Origin: Colwellia sp. Arc7-635
GTDB taxonomy: Bacteria; Pseudomonadota; Gammaproteobacteria; Enterobacterales; Alteromonadaceae
DNA length: 64,000 nucleotides
NCBI RefSeq assembly: GCF_003971255.1
Contig: NZ_CP034660.1
Coordinates: 4,677,351 to 4,741,350, forward strand
Direction of reading: 5' to 3'
In this document: positions 46,651 to 59,573 of the stretch, one piece after another
Layout: every line of letters starts with the position of its first letter
Position numbering within the stretch: position 1 is the stretch's first letter
The notes under the pieces: generated by a model
The model's input: only the letters and a program-made list of their open reading frames with translations
The model's database searches: none
What the model was told of the DNA's origin: nothing
Position numbers and translations under genes: made by a program

Positions 46651-46881
46651 AACCTGAATTATGGATAATGAGTGCTTGATACTCAAGTGAATCAAAAACT
46701 TAGGTGGCAAAGTAAATGCTATAGCAAGGTGAACATCACTAATAGGCACCATCAATGCTTCATTTTATGCCATTTCCAAGGCAAAACGTTTATGAATAGC
46801 GAGCTATTTATCGACGTTTTAACGCAGATAATGGGTTAAAAGGGAGGATTGAGCAAGTGCTGCTTATCCAGAGTTCAGGTT
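46651..46881. repeat. MITE-like element with 18-base inverted ends
   Basis: 231 bases bounded by AACCTGAATTATGGATAA (46651-46668) and TTATCCAGAGTTCAGGTT (46864-46881), whose reverse complement matches the left end at 16 of 18 bases. The interior has a second palindrome centred on ATAGCGAGCTAT. No transposase frame. A target-site duplication is not clear. Confidence 0.75.
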
Positions 46882-46967
46882 ATTTAAATTGGTTTACTGT
46901 AGAGACAAGTAATGAATAAACGCCTCTAAGTAAATATCAATTGCTTAAAAGACTTAAGTTAGAAAAT

Positions 46968-47007
46968 AAAAAAGCGACTAATTACCGAAGTAAGAGTCGC
47001 TTTTTTT
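46968..47007. terminator. atp operon terminator
   Basis: AAAAAGCGACT / AGTCGCTTTTTTT, 13-base loop, perfect arms. It lies 24 bases past the atpC stop; the A-run gives a T-run for the minus strand. Confidence 0.9.
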
Positions 47008-47030
47008 GATCACTAAAACTTATTGTTAAG

Positions 47031-47450
47031 CTATTTTTTGCTTGAAGCCTGTATAACTCGTAATTGTGCAACAGCACGAGCTAACTCAGAAGCCGCTTCT
47101 GCATAATCAACGTCATCGCCGTGATCATTCATATGCTTCTCTGCACGATCTTTTGCTTCTAATGCCTGTTGTTCATCTAAATCAGCAACACGTATAGCAA
47201 CATCTGCTAATACCGTAACGTTATTAGGTTGAACTTCAAGCATACCGCCAGAAAGGTAGATTATTTCTTCTTCTCCGCCTTTCTTAACGATACGAGCCAT
47301 ACCTGGTTTTAGTGAGGTCAGCAAAGGTGCGTGACCGGGCATAATACCCAATTCACCTTCGCTACCTGTTATCTGTAATGATTCAATGCTGCCAGAAAAT
47401 AACTCTTCTTCAGCACTTACTACATTAAGATTTACAGAAAGTAATGCCAT
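47031..47450 (-). CDS. atpC: ATP synthase epsilon subunit
   Basis: A 139-residue protein with the N-terminal beta sandwich ([21 protein letters not shown], the epsilon signature) and a C-terminal helical hairpin ending RVIQASSKK. It inhibits and couples the F1 rotor. Last gene of the atp operon, 46 bases after atpD. Confidence 0.96.
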   Translation of the reverse strand: MALLSVNLNVVSAEEELFSGSIESLQITGSEGELGIMPGHAPLLTSLKPGMARIVKKGGEEEIIYLSGGMLEVQPNNVTVLADVAIRVADLDEQQALEAKDRAEKHMNDHGDDVDYAEAASELARAVAQLRVIQASSKK

Positions 47451-47496
47451 GTGACCTCCTAATAGGTGATTAACTTATGTTAATCACCAGCCTTCA

Positions 47497-48906
<1,410 letters not shown>

Positions 48907-48939
48907 TTATTTACTAAAAAATAAACAAAGAACCTTTGC

Positions 48940-49800
48940 TTATACCGCTGCTGCACCAGCACAAATTTCACCCAATTCTTGAGTAATACTTGCTTGACGA
49001 GCTTTGTTGTATACCAATTGTAAATCATCAATTAAGTCACCCGCATTATCAGTTGCTGATTTCATTGCAACCATACGAGCGGCTTGTTCACATGCGAGGT
49101 TTTCAACCACACCTTGATATACTTGAGATTCTGTATAACGAACTAATAAATGTTCAAGTATTTCTTGAGCATCAGGTTCGTATATGTAATCCCAGCGATG
49201 CTTAATAGCGTCATCATCTGACTTAGGCAAAGGTAAAAGTTGATCGATTGTCGGTTTTTGCGTCATCGTATTAACAAATTTGTTATACACGATGAACAAT
49301 CTATCTATCTCACCATTGTCATAGGCATTTAACATCACCTTTACACTACCGACTAAGTCAGTAAGTGAAGGGCTGTCACCTAATCCCGAAATTTGTGAAA
49401 CGACTTTAGCGCCCATATTATTGAAAAATGACGTAGCTTTAGAACCCACTACGGCAAATTCAACTTCGGCGCCTGCTGATTGCTGTTTACCAGCATCAGC
49501 AAGTACTTGCTTAAACAAGTTAATGTTTAAACCACCACACAAACCACGGTCTGTTGAGACTACGATATAACCTACACGCTTGGCTTCACGTTCTTCCATA
49601 TATGGATGACGATATTCTAGATTACCAAGCGCGATGTGACCGATCACATTTCGCATATTTTCAGCGTATGGACGAGAGGCAGCCATGCTATCCTGCGCTT
49701 TACGCATTTTGCTTGCTGCAACCATTTCCATTGCGCTGGTGATCTTCTGTGTATTTTTTACACTTCCGATCTTCGATTTTATCTCTTTACCACCGGCCAT
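48940..49800 (-). CDS. atpG: ATP synthase gamma subunit
   Basis: 286 residues. Begins [20 protein letters not shown] and ends with the [20 protein letters not shown] helix, both canonical. It forms the rotating stalk of F1. Gap of 27 bases from atpA. Confidence 0.97.
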   Translation of the reverse strand: MAGGKEIKSKIGSVKNTQKITSAMEMVAASKMRKAQDSMAASRPYAENMRNVIGHIALGNLEYRHPYMEEREAKRVGYIVVSTDRGLCGGLNINLFKQVLADAGKQQSAGAEVEFAVVGSKATSFFNNMGAKVVSQISGLGDSPSLTDLVGSVKVMLNAYDNGEIDRLFIVYNKFVNTMTQKPTIDQLLPLPKSDDDAIKHRWDYIYEPDAQEILEHLLVRYTESQVYQGVVENLACEQAARMVAMKSATDNAGDLIDDLQLVYNKARQASITQELGEICAGAAAV

Positions 49801-49827
49801 GACTATTCTCCGAAAAGGTTAACTAAA

Positions 49828-51369
49828 TTACCAAGTTTGAGTAGCTTTGAAAGCTTCAATCGCTTTCGCTAAACCAGACTCGATATCTTTGTTATAGTCG
49901 CCTTTTTCATTGATAGTAGCCATCAACTCAGCGTGGTCATTGTTTACGTATGTACGTAATGCATCTTCAAAATCAACAACTTTGTTGATTGCGATATCAT
50001 TTAAATAGCCTTTTTCTGCGGCAAATAAAGATACAGCTGTTTCAGCAATTGACAATGGGCTGTATTGCTTTTGCTTCATTAGTTCAGTAACACGTTGACC
50101 ATGCTCTAATTGAGCACGAGTCGCGTCATCTAAATCTGAAGCAAACTGAGCAAAGGCTGCTAATTCAGCATATTGTGCTAATGCCAAACGAATACCACCA
50201 CCTAATTTCTTGATGATTTTAGTTTGCGCAGCACCACCAACACGAGATACAGAAATACCAGCGTTAACAGCAGGACGAATACCTGAGTTAAATAGGTTAG
50301 ATTCTAAGAAGATCTGACCATCGGTAATTGAGATTACGTTAGTTGGTACGAATGCAGATACATCACCCGCTTGTGTTTCAATGATAGGTAATGCTGTTAA
50401 AGAACCTGTTTTGCCTTTAACTGCGCCTTTTGTGAAACGTTCAACGTATGCTTCGTTTACACGAGCAGCACGTTCAAGCAAACGACTGTGAAGATAGAAA
50501 ACGTCACCTGGGTAAGCTTCACGACCTGGCGGACGACGTAAAAGTAATGAAATTTGACGGTAAGCAACTGCTTGCTTTGACAAATCATCATATACGATTA
50601 ATGCATCTTCACCACGGTCACGGAAGTATTCACCCATAGTACAGCCAGAATATGCTGACAAGTACTGAAGAGCAGCTGCTTCAGAAGCACCAGCAACAAC
50701 AACGATAGTATTATCTAACGCACCGTGCTCTTCTAAAGAACGTACTAAGTTAGCAACAGTCGACGCTTTTTGGCCGATTGCTACGTATACACACTTAATA
50801 CCTGTGTTCTTCTGGTTAATAATTGCGTCTAATGCGATCGCAGATTTACCAATTTGACGGTCACCAATGATAAGTTCACGTTGACCACGGCCAATTGGAA
50901 TCATTGCATCAATTGATTTAATACCAGTTTGAACTGGTTCATCAACAGATTTACGATCGATTACACCAGGTGCAACCATTTCAACAGGAGAGAAGCCATC
51001 GTTTTCGATAGGTCCTTTTCCGTCAATTGGCTCACCAAGAGTGTTTACAACACGGCCTAATAAGCCACGTCCTACTGGTACTTCTAAAATACGACCAGTA
51101 CATTTTACTTTAACGCCTTCAGCTAGATCCGCATAAGGACCCATAACTACCGCACCGACCGAATCACGGTCAAGGTTTAAAGCGATAGCAAAGCGATTGC
51201 CAGGAAGTTCGATCATCTCGCCTTGCATTACATCTGCAAGGCCATGAATACGAATGATACCATCTGTTACAGAAACGATAGTACCTTCATTACGAGCTTC
51301 ACTAACTACGTCAAACTGTTCAATACGACTCTTGATCAGTTCAGCGATTTCAGTGGAATTCAGTTGCAT
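49828..51369 (-). CDS. atpA: ATP synthase alpha subunit
   Basis: 513 residues, full length. The P-loop is GDRQIGKS, a small variant of the usual GDRQTGKT but still fitting GX4GK[ST]. Other landmarks: [23 protein letters not shown] start, [19 protein letters not shown], and [10 protein letters not shown]. Non-catalytic nucleotide-binding F1 subunit. Gap of 13 bases from atpH. Confidence 0.98.
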   Translation of the reverse strand: MQLNSTEIAELIKSRIEQFDVVSEARNEGTIVSVTDGIIRIHGLADVMQGEMIELPGNRFAIALNLDRDSVGAVVMGPYADLAEGVKVKCTGRILEVPVGRGLLGRVVNTLGEPIDGKGPIENDGFSPVEMVAPGVIDRKSVDEPVQTGIKSIDAMIPIGRGQRELIIGDRQIGKSAIALDAIINQKNTGIKCVYVAIGQKASTVANLVRSLEEHGALDNTIVVVAGASEAAALQYLSAYSGCTMGEYFRDRGEDALIVYDDLSKQAVAYRQISLLLRRPPGREAYPGDVFYLHSRLLERAARVNEAYVERFTKGAVKGKTGSLTALPIIETQAGDVSAFVPTNVISITDGQIFLESNLFNSGIRPAVNAGISVSRVGGAAQTKIIKKLGGGIRLALAQYAELAAFAQFASDLDDATRAQLEHGQRVTELMKQKQYSPLSIAETAVSLFAAEKGYLNDIAINKVVDFEDALRTYVNNDHAELMATINEKGDYNKDIESGLAKAIEAFKATQTW

Positions 51370-51382
51370 GCTCTGTTCCCCG

Positions 51383-51916
51383 TTAGGATTGCATTGTTGT
51401 TGCTAAGCGGCTCAATTTACCTCGTACTGAACCATCTATTACCATGTCACCAGCTTTTATTATTAAGCCAGAGACTACGTTTGCATCAATATTACAATTA
51501 AGTTTAACTTTTCGAGCCAAACGCTTTTCAAGCGCAGCGCCTAATGTAGTTTCTTGTTCAGCTGTTAATTCAACAGCTGAAGTTACATCCACAGAAATTG
51601 TTTTCTCATGTTCAGCTTTTAATTCGCTAAACTGAGCAGCAACCTGCGGTAGCACCAATAAACGTTGATTTTCAGCCATTACCTTAATTAGGTTTTGGCC
51701 ATTACTATCAAGTTGTACATCACAGACTTTTAAAAAAATGTCTTGTGCTTGTTCAACTGATGCACCACCAGAGAGATACTCTTTAATGGTGGCATCATTA
51801 GCAACTTCTGCAGCAAAAACTAGCATTTCTAACCAGCTTTCTACTGCATTTGCTTCAATAGCAAAATCAAACGCCGCTTTAGCGTAGGGACGAGCGATGG
51901 TTGTCAATTCAGACAT
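51383..51916 (-). CDS. atpH: ATP synthase delta subunit
   Basis: 177 residues. N-terminal helices begin [13 protein letters not shown], the usual delta signature, and the C-terminus ends [15 protein letters not shown]. It joins F1 to the peripheral stalk. 14 bases after atpF. Confidence 0.96.
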   Translation of the reverse strand: MSELTTIARPYAKAAFDFAIEANAVESWLEMLVFAAEVANDATIKEYLSGGASVEQAQDIFLKVCDVQLDSNGQNLIKVMAENQRLLVLPQVAAQFSELKAEHEKTISVDVTSAVELTAEQETTLGAALEKRLARKVKLNCNIDANVVSGLIIKAGDMVIDGSVRGKLSRLATTMQS

Positions 51917-51930
51917 AAGCTCAGTTCCCT

Positions 51931-52401
51931 CTAAAGTTCAGCTACAAGTTTATCTAAAATGTCGCTATGTGCAGCGGCATCAATTGAACGTTCAAGAATT
52001 TTCTCTGCACCAGCAACCGCTAAAATAGCAACTTGTTGACGTAGTTCTTCTTTTGCTTGATTACGTTCAGTATCAATTTCTGTACGACCTGACGCTAAGA
52101 TTTTATCTTTCTCAGCATGTGCTTTAGCAGCAGCTTCTTCAATTATTTGAGCTTCACGCTTTTTAGCAGCTTCGACAATGCCGGCTGCTTGCGCTTTAGC
52201 GTCTTTTAATTGTGCTGAAGCTTTCTCTTGAGCAAGCTCAAGATCTTTTGCAGCACGGTCAGAAGCAGCAAGACCGTCAGCAATAACTGCTTGACGCGCT
52301 TCGATGGCACCAATAATTGGTGGCCATACGTACTTCATACAAAAAATTACGAATACGATAAATGCGATTAATTCACCAATTAAGGTCATATTAAGATTCA
52401 T
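51931..52401 (-). CDS. atpF: ATP synthase b subunit
   Basis: 156 residues: one membrane helix (about 5-27), then a long polar Ala/Glu/Lys helix. It forms the peripheral stalk dimer. 32 bases after atpE. Confidence 0.97.
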   Translation of the reverse strand: MNLNMTLIGELIAFIVFVIFCMKYVWPPIIGAIEARQAVIADGLAASDRAAKDLELAQEKASAQLKDAKAQAAGIVEAAKKREAQIIEEAAAKAHAEKDKILASGRTEIDTERNQAKEELRQQVAILAVAGAEKILERSIDAAAHSDILDKLVAEL

Positions 52402-52433
52402 TTATGTATCTCCTATTCAAATTCGCGTTTAAA

Positions 52434-52673
<240 letters not shown>

Positions 52674-52761
52674 TTATTTAAGTAAAGTTATAAAGTTAAA
52701 AAACTAAGGTTGAAACTGTTATTCAAGCCCTTGTGACCTTGTAAGGAACAAGGGCTAAAAA

Positions 52762-53595
<834 letters not shown>

Positions 53596-53994
53596 TTAAA
53601 AATTTTTGTTCATAAAAATCGGTGTTAGTAATGGTAAAGCCACTACTAAACAAAAACTGCTGAAAAATGCTATCGGCTCTATCGCTAAAAATCTGAAGGC
53701 TAGCGCAAACAAAACCGCCGTTAAAACAATTTTCAATTTCTCGCCACTGTAAAAGGAATCTAAAACCTTTTCGGACGATCTTGCTCCAGCATACTTAAAT
53801 GCTTTATGAGCAAAGACAAAATTAGGGATTATGCTTATTGCTCCACCTGCTAACACAGAGTGTGCAAAAGATAATCCCCAAATAAAATATGTCGCTACAC
53901 TACAAGTTAAAACAATGATTATCGAAATCAATATTTGCTTAAAAGCAAACTCTCTTCCTGGCTTAGCTAACTCATTATGAATAAATAAACTCAC
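53596..53994 (-). CDS. atpI: ATP synthase assembly protein I
   Basis: A 132-residue protein with four membrane helices. GTG 53994 is chosen because GGAG lies six bases before it, and the resulting length fits AtpI of E. coli (126). A longer frame from 54072 would add 26 charged residues without a ribosome site. AtpI aids c-ring assembly. First gene of the operon. Confidence 0.85.
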   Translation of the reverse strand: MSLFIHNELAKPGREFAFKQILISIIIVLTCSVATYFIWGLSFAHSVLAGGAISIIPNFVFAHKAFKYAGARSSEKVLDSFYSGEKLKIVLTAVLFALAFRFLAIEPIAFFSSFCLVVALPLLTPIFMNKNF

Positions 53995-54376
53995 CAGAAA
54001 CTCCTTACGATATTTTTCGTAATACTCGCAGTTTTTTAAAGATGTATTTTCATCTTTAAAAAGCCGACGCAAGTATACTTAATTACAGCGCCAATGCAAC
54101 AAAATAGGGCGCTCATTGTTCATATAACGTGCAAAATGTAACACTAAATGACGAAAGATTTAATCGAGTATGAAAACTTTAGCTTGGAATAACAAAAGTA
54201 GAATAAAAAACAGCAAATAATTCACTGCTTTTTATATGATATTAAGCTTATGGCAGGGCCAATTTCACGTTTATTCAACAGCATATCTGTACTCGGTACA
54301 TAACCCGCTAATAATTTCAGCAAATTATGTGGACCGAGTATATAAATAGCTCTATTTTACCTGTTGAATATAAAAT
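53995..54376. other. Region between atpI and parB
   Basis: 382 bases. It should carry the atp operon promoter on the minus strand. It has the parB terminator (54205-54233) and an imperfect inverted repeat TACTCGGTACATAA (54290-54303) / TTATGTGGACCGAGTA (54325-54340). No gene, and I found no perfect parS site. Confidence 0.6.
54205..54233 (-). terminator. parB terminator
   Basis: AAAAA-CAG pairs with CTG-TTTTT with a bulge, and has a T-run on the minus strand, 144 bases past the parB stop. Confidence 0.6.
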
Positions 54377-55267
54377 CTAGAATGAATTAAAGCGAGAAAC
54401 TATACCGTCAAGTTCAGATAAGTCGCTGTAAGATATTACCAACTTGCCTTTCCCTTGTTTATTGTGATTTATCGCAACATGTGAGCCTAGTTTTTCAGAT
54501 AAGTTTTGTTCTAACGCTTTAGTATTAGGATCAATGGCTTGTTCTTTTACTTCCTTGGCAGGTTGTAACACTTTTTTAATCAATGCTTCGGTTTCACGAA
54601 CATTAAGTTCTTTAGCAACAACGATACGAGCAGTAGTAGTTTGAATGTCATTATCTAATGCTAATAACGCACGAGCATGACCCATTTCAATATCACCATG
54701 CTCAAGTAGCGTTTTAACTTCACTGTTAAGTTTATTCAAACGTAATAAGTTAGTTACCGCCGTTCTTGACTTACCAACCGCGTCAGCGACTTCTTGATGA
54801 GTTAATTCAAATTCAATCAATAATCGTTCTAATGCGATAGCCTCTTCCATTGCATTTAAATCTTCACGCTGAATATTTTCAATTAACGCAATAGCAACAG
54901 CGGCTTCATCAGGTACATGCTTTATTAAACAAGGCACAATATCTAATTCTGCTAATTGTGCGGCGCGCCATCGACGCTCTCCTGCAATAATTTCATAACT
55001 GTGTTCGCTAACAGGGCGAACAATAATAGGTTGAATAATACCTTGTGATTTAATTGAATTAGATAAATCGTCCAATGCTTCAGCCGACATATCTTTTCGA
55101 GGCTGATATTTACCTGGATGCAGTTGTTCTATCGGTAAATTTTGTAATTCTGCATTTTTGCTTGAAGATTCTATTTGCTCAGCAATATTTTCAGTTGAAT
55201 CATTAGCTGGTTTAGTTAATAAAGCATCAAGACCACGACCTAGACCTCTACGTTTTGTTTGACTCAT
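54377..55267 (-). CDS. parB: Chromosome partitioning protein ParB
   Basis: 296 residues. The N-terminus has KRRGLGRGLDALL, then the CTPase/ParB box IIAGERRWRAAQLA and IALIENIQREDLNAMEEA, the helix-turn-helix (LTHQEVADAVGKSRTAVTNLL), and a C-terminal dimer domain ending SRFNSF. It binds parS and loads SMC. Co-transcribed with parA, 12 bases apart. Confidence 0.97.
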   Translation of the reverse strand: MSQTKRRGLGRGLDALLTKPANDSTENIAEQIESSSKNAELQNLPIEQLHPGKYQPRKDMSAEALDDLSNSIKSQGIIQPIIVRPVSEHSYEIIAGERRWRAAQLAELDIVPCLIKHVPDEAAVAIALIENIQREDLNAMEEAIALERLLIEFELTHQEVADAVGKSRTAVTNLLRLNKLNSEVKTLLEHGDIEMGHARALLALDNDIQTTTARIVVAKELNVRETEALIKKVLQPAKEVKEQAIDPNTKALEQNLSEKLGSHVAINHNKQGKGKLVISYSDLSELDGIVSRFNSF

Positions 55268-55279
55268 GATATTCCTTGC

Positions 55280-56080
55280 TTACTCTGTAGTTTCTTGCGG
55301 TGTAGGTTCTTTTTTTTGTTCTGCACGGCGTAATATTTCACCGGCTAAGGCAAGATAAGCTTTTGCACCTGTAGAAGATTTGTCGTAGTACATTACCGGT
55401 GCACCAAAACTAGGCGCTTCAGCTAAACGAACATTACGAGGAATGACGGTACGATAAACCTTATCACCAAAATGACGTTTTAATTGTTCAGATACATCAT
55501 TAGCTAAACGATTACGCGGATCGTACATTGTACGTAAAATACCCTCAATATGAAGTTTATCGTTCACAACTGAGGTTAATTGCGAAATAGTATCCATTAA
55601 AGCTGTTAAGCCTTCTAAGGCATAATATTCACATTGCATTGGCACCAATACGGAATCGGCCGCAGTCATAGCATTCACTGTCAACATATTTAACGAAGGT
55701 GGACAATCAATAATAATATAGTCGTAATTGTTTCTTATTTTAGATAACGCATTTTTTAGACGATGCTCACGAGAATAAACTTCCATTAATTTAATTTCAG
55801 CGGCTGTAACATCACTATTAGCAGCAATAAGATCATAAACTCCAGCGGTATTTCTACACACGACTTCATCAAATGGACGTTCTTCAATCAGCAACTCATA
55901 ACATGTTGCTGGTACTTCATATTTGTCTATACCGCTCCCCATAGTAGCGTTACCTTGGGGATCAAGATCGATCAATAAAACTTTACGTTTAGTTGCTGCA
56001 AGAGAAGCAGCCAGATTGACCGAGGTTGTCGTTTTACCGACACCACCTTTTTGATTTGCAACCGCGATTATTTTTCCCAC
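55280..56080 (-). CDS. parA: Chromosome partitioning ATPase ParA
   Basis: 266 residues. The deviant Walker A is NQKGGVGKTT (about residue 9), Walker B LIDLDPQGN, and YIIIDCPPSLNMLTVNA. It drives ParB-parS movement. Follows rsmG by 40 bases. Confidence 0.97.
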   Translation of the reverse strand: MGKIIAVANQKGGVGKTTTSVNLAASLAATKRKVLLIDLDPQGNATMGSGIDKYEVPATCYELLIEERPFDEVVCRNTAGVYDLIAANSDVTAAEIKLMEVYSREHRLKNALSKIRNNYDYIIIDCPPSLNMLTVNAMTAADSVLVPMQCEYYALEGLTALMDTISQLTSVVNDKLHIEGILRTMYDPRNRLANDVSEQLKRHFGDKVYRTVIPRNVRLAEAPSFGAPVMYYDKSSTGAKAYLALAGEILRRAEQKKEPTPQETTE

Positions 56081-56120
56081 AGGATCCTCAAATACTTTCT
56101 GATCAAAAGTTAATTATTAT

Positions 56121-56747
56121 TTATGATTTTACTAATTCAATCAAATGGCGTTCGCCTTCTAACTGAGGAACGACAATAGCATAACTATTTGCTAGTGATA
56201 TATTGCTTGGAAGTGCCGATATTTCATCGCTAGGGTAAATACCTTTTAGCGCTAAAAATCGTCCATGACCAACACTAACTAAATGATCACACCAAGTTAC
56301 CATATCAGTCAAGGATGAAAATGCTCGGCTTAATACGCCGTCAAATGGTTGTTCAGGGTTATATTGTTCAACGCGTGATTTAACCGGTGTGACATTTTTA
56401 AGCTTCAGTTGAAAAACCACTTGTCTTAAAAAGGTAATTCGCTTGCCTAAACTGTCTAGAAGGACAAAATTACGATCAGGGTACAAAATCGCAAGTGGAA
56501 TTCCAGGTAAACCAGGACCGGTACCAACATCAATAAATGACTGACCTTTAAGTAATGGGCCCACCATTAAGCTATCCATAATATGCTTGATTACCATATC
56601 TTTTGGATCGCGAACTGAGGTTAGGTTATATGCCTTATTCCATTTATTTAATAATTCTACATATTGGATAAGTAAAGAAATTTGCTCCGAAGAAACCTCA
56701 AGCGAGGTTTCTTCGATCAGAGCAATAAGCTGTTCGGATAATGTCAT
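56121..56747 (-). CDS. rsmG: 16S rRNA G527 methyltransferase
   Basis: 208 residues. The SAM motif is [17 protein letters not shown], with [11 protein letters not shown] upstream and [12 protein letters not shown] after it. It methylates N7 of 16S rRNA G527. Between mnmG (30 bases) and parA, the standard order. Confidence 0.97.
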   Translation of the reverse strand: MTLSEQLIALIEETSLEVSSEQISLLIQYVELLNKWNKAYNLTSVRDPKDMVIKHIMDSLMVGPLLKGQSFIDVGTGPGLPGIPLAILYPDRNFVLLDSLGKRITFLRQVVFQLKLKNVTPVKSRVEQYNPEQPFDGVLSRAFSSLTDMVTWCDHLVSVGHGRFLALKGIYPSDEISALPSNISLANSYAIVVPQLEGERHLIELVKS

Positions 56748-56777
56748 AAGGCGAAATCTTAATTTTAAGCTGACTTT

Positions 56778-58667
56778 TTAAGCAATTTTGCGTAATAAGC
56801 CATGTTTTTTCAGATATACCAATAATAACGAAATTGCAGCGGGAGTAATACCAGAAATACGCGATGCCTTACCGATAGTTTCAGGGCGAGTATCTGTAAG
56901 CTTTGCTACGACTTCATTTGATAAGCCTGATATTTGGGTAAAATCAAAGTCAATTGGGATCAAAGTATTTTCATGACGCTTCTTTTTTTCTATCTCATCA
57001 AGCTGTCGATCAATATAACCCGCATACTTAATTTGAATTTCAATTTGTTCAGCTGCTTGTTTATCTGCCATAGCTGGACCTAAGCCTTCAATCGACATGA
57101 GATCTTCATATCGAACTTCTGGACGTCGAACAAGATCTTCTAAGCTGTTTTCACGACTTAATGGCGTTTTCAATAATTCATTAACTTTAATAGTCGCAGG
57201 GTGATCTTTTTGTACCCAAGTAGATCGTAAACGTTGACGTTCTAGTTCAACGTTTTCCATTTTTTCATTAAATCGTTGCCAGCGTTGATCGTCTACTAAA
57301 CCTAAGTTACGACCTTTTTCAGTCAAACGGATATCGGCATTGTCTTCACGAAGCAACAAGCGGTATTCTGCACGAGAAGTGAACATTCTGTAAGGTTCTT
57401 TAGTACCTAGTGTGGCTAAGTCATCAATAAGAACGCCCATATAAGCCTGGTCTCTAGTTAATACTAGCTCTTCCTTACCTTGCACTCTTGCTGCAGCGTT
57501 AGTCGCAGCAACAAGGCCTTGAGCTCCAGCTTCTTCATAACCCGTAGTACCGTTTATTTGTCCTGCAAAATATAAATTTTCAACAAATTTACTTTCTAGT
57601 GTTTGCTTCAGATCGCGGGGATCAAAAAAGTCATATTCGATCGCGTAACCTGGGCGAGTAATATGCGCATTTTCAAAACCTTTGATTGATCTAACAAGAT
57701 CCATTTGTACGTCAAACGGTAAACTCGTAGAAATACCGTTCGGATAAATTTCATGAGTGTTTAAACCTTCAGGTTCAACAAATATTTGATGACTGTCTTT
57801 ATCAGCAAAGCGATGTATTTTATCTTCAATTGAAGGGCAGTAACGAGGACCAATGCCTTCGATAACACCAGTGTACATAGGAGATCGGTCTAAACCTGAC
57901 TTAATTATTTCATGCGTTTTTTTATTAGTATGAGTAATAAAACATGATACTTGTCCAGGATGATCGTTTGTTGAGCCCATGTAAGAAAATACCGGTCGAG
58001 GATCATCACCAGGTTGTTCTGCCATCACTGAAAAATCAAGTGTTCTAGCATCCAAGCGTGGTGGTGTACCTGTTTTTAAACGATCAATTCTAAATGGCAT
58101 ATCGCGTAAACGCGCAGCAAGGTTAACACTAGCAGGATCACCCGCTCTTCCACCTTGATAATTATTCATACCGATATGGATCTGGCCTGCAAGGAAAGTA
58201 CCGACCGTTAGCACAACGCTTTTAGCCTTAAATTTCAAGCCCATCTGGGTTGAAACTCCAACGATCTTATTATTTTCAAGTATTAGATCATCACAAGGCT
58301 GTTGGAATATCGTTAAATTTTCTTGGTTTTCTAAGTAATTACGAACAAAATTTCGATATAAATTACGATCAGCCTGTATACGAGTGGCTCGAACTGCTGG
58401 GCCTTTACTGGCATTTAATGTTCTAAATTGAATGGCCGCATGATCTGCAGCTGTAGCCATTAAACCGCCTAAAGCATCAATTTCTTTAACCAAATGACCT
58501 TTGCCAATCCCGCCAATGGCTGGATTACATGACATTTGGCCAAGTGTATCGATATTGTGCGTCAACAATAATGTTTTACAGCCCATACGTGCTGCTGCAA
58601 GTGATGCTTCTGTACCAGCATGGCCACCACCAACAACGATTACGTCATAAGACTCTTGATACCACAT
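56778..58667 (-). CDS. mnmG: tRNA uridine-5-carboxymethylaminomethyl modification enzyme
   Basis: 629 residues, full length. The FAD motif is [20 protein letters not shown], then [20 protein letters not shown], and the C-terminal helical domain. Forms a complex with MnmE to modify wobble U34. It opens directly at the oriC region. Confidence 0.98.
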   Translation of the reverse strand: MWYQESYDVIVVGGGHAGTEASLAAARMGCKTLLLTHNIDTLGQMSCNPAIGGIGKGHLVKEIDALGGLMATAADHAAIQFRTLNASKGPAVRATRIQADRNLYRNFVRNYLENQENLTIFQQPCDDLILENNKIVGVSTQMGLKFKAKSVVLTVGTFLAGQIHIGMNNYQGGRAGDPASVNLAARLRDMPFRIDRLKTGTPPRLDARTLDFSVMAEQPGDDPRPVFSYMGSTNDHPGQVSCFITHTNKKTHEIIKSGLDRSPMYTGVIEGIGPRYCPSIEDKIHRFADKDSHQIFVEPEGLNTHEIYPNGISTSLPFDVQMDLVRSIKGFENAHITRPGYAIEYDFFDPRDLKQTLESKFVENLYFAGQINGTTGYEEAGAQGLVAATNAAARVQGKEELVLTRDQAYMGVLIDDLATLGTKEPYRMFTSRAEYRLLLREDNADIRLTEKGRNLGLVDDQRWQRFNEKMENVELERQRLRSTWVQKDHPATIKVNELLKTPLSRENSLEDLVRRPEVRYEDLMSIEGLGPAMADKQAAEQIEIQIKYAGYIDRQLDEIEKKKRHENTLIPIDFDFTQISGLSNEVVAKLTDTRPETIGKASRISGITPAAISLLLVYLKKHGLLRKIA

Positions 58668-58689
58668 AAATTATTGACCTTAGTTTGGT

Positions 58690-59078
58690 TTGTTTTTAAA
58701 AATTAAGAGCGATATTTTAGCGCTTTTTTTAGCTCAGGGGAATGATCAAATTAAGGAAAAGATCTTAGCTTGATCCTTAAATAATATATAAAGATCTATT
58801 TAAAGATCTTATTATTATTACTTATTAGGATCCTTGTTTTCTGTTGATAAGTCACTTTTATTTATATAAAACAAAACACTAAGTAAGGTATTACCTTGTG
58901 ATCAAGCATTGATCAACTACGTTATAACCTTTGATCAAAACAGCCACTTATCCACAGGGGAAATAAAGTTAATTTATATACACTGAATAATAATAGAAAA
59001 TTAATAGCTTTTACCCAGACTTATCCACAATGATTGTTTTTGTACTGGGTAATTGTTAATAACTTATGGGTAAGTAGT
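58690..59078. other. Chromosomal replication origin (oriC), probable
   Basis: About 390 bases between mnmG and mioC, as in E. coli and Vibrio. Two perfect DnaA boxes TTATCCACA lie at 58948-58956 and 59021-59029, and a one-mismatch box TTATCCACT at 59102-59110. Nine GATC sites fall between 58744 and 58936. The AT-rich DUE-like stretch is 58779-58825, with two GATCT-starting 13-mer-like units at 58793 and 58805. Palindrome TGATCAAGCATTGATCA is at 58899-58915. Confidence 0.85.
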
Positions 59079-59522
59079 TTATAAATGATCTTTGTTTTCA
59101 TTTATCCACTGTTGTGATCGCTCTTCTGGATCTATATCTTCACTCATATCTAGTGTTAGTAGAGAAACTGTTTCACTACAACCTTTTGATAATAAAAGTT
59201 TATTTATGTTTTTAGCAGCATAACAAAAAGTATCATAGTTTGAATCACCAATACCGATCGTTAAAAATTTAACAGAGGATAGATCTAGATCGGTATTTTG
59301 AAGATCTGTGACGAATGCCTGAATATTGTCAGGGTAGTCACCTGCACCATGAGTTGAGGTACAAATTAGCCAAGTTTGTTTTTCGTTCAATATTTGTGCA
59401 AAATCAGGTTGTAAATGTACTTCAACTTCGTGGCCTAATGCTAATAATGTTTCTTCACAAGCTTCTGCTACGTATTCAGAACCACCTAACATACTGCCAA
59501 CTATTACTTGAAACGAGCTCAT
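59079..59522 (-). CDS. mioC: Flavodoxin-like protein MioC
   Basis: 147 residues. FMN-binding elements are VGSMLGGSEYVAEA, CTSTHGAGDYPDN and LTIGIGDSNYDTFC. MioC is a flavodoxin that supports biotin synthase in E. coli. Its place next to oriC is typical, and it is transcribed towards oriC. AGGAG precedes the ATG. Confidence 0.9.
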   Translation of the reverse strand: MSSFQVIVGSMLGGSEYVAEACEETLLALGHEVEVHLQPDFAQILNEKQTWLICTSTHGAGDYPDNIQAFVTDLQNTDLDLSSVKFLTIGIGDSNYDTFCYAAKNINKLLLSKGCSETVSLLTLDMSEDIDPEERSQQWINENKDHL

Positions 59523-59573
59523 TTAGTACTCCTAGTAGAGATATTTTAAAGGTTTTATCGGTCGTTTTTAATA

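Larger units (their letters stand above)
46634..47030. other. Intergenic region with MITE-like repeat and terminator
   Basis: 397 bases between converging genes. It holds the inverted-repeat element at 46651-46881 and the atpC terminator at 46968-47007. No gene. Confidence 0.75.

Noticed and set aside
46651..46881. Insertion sequence with transposase.
   Set aside because: No frame longer than a few dozen codons exists within the element; only the ends and a palindrome are supported.
53995..54376. parS site near parAB.
   Set aside because: No TGTTTCACGTGAAACA-like sequence was found by eye in the par-atp region; it may be outside the window.
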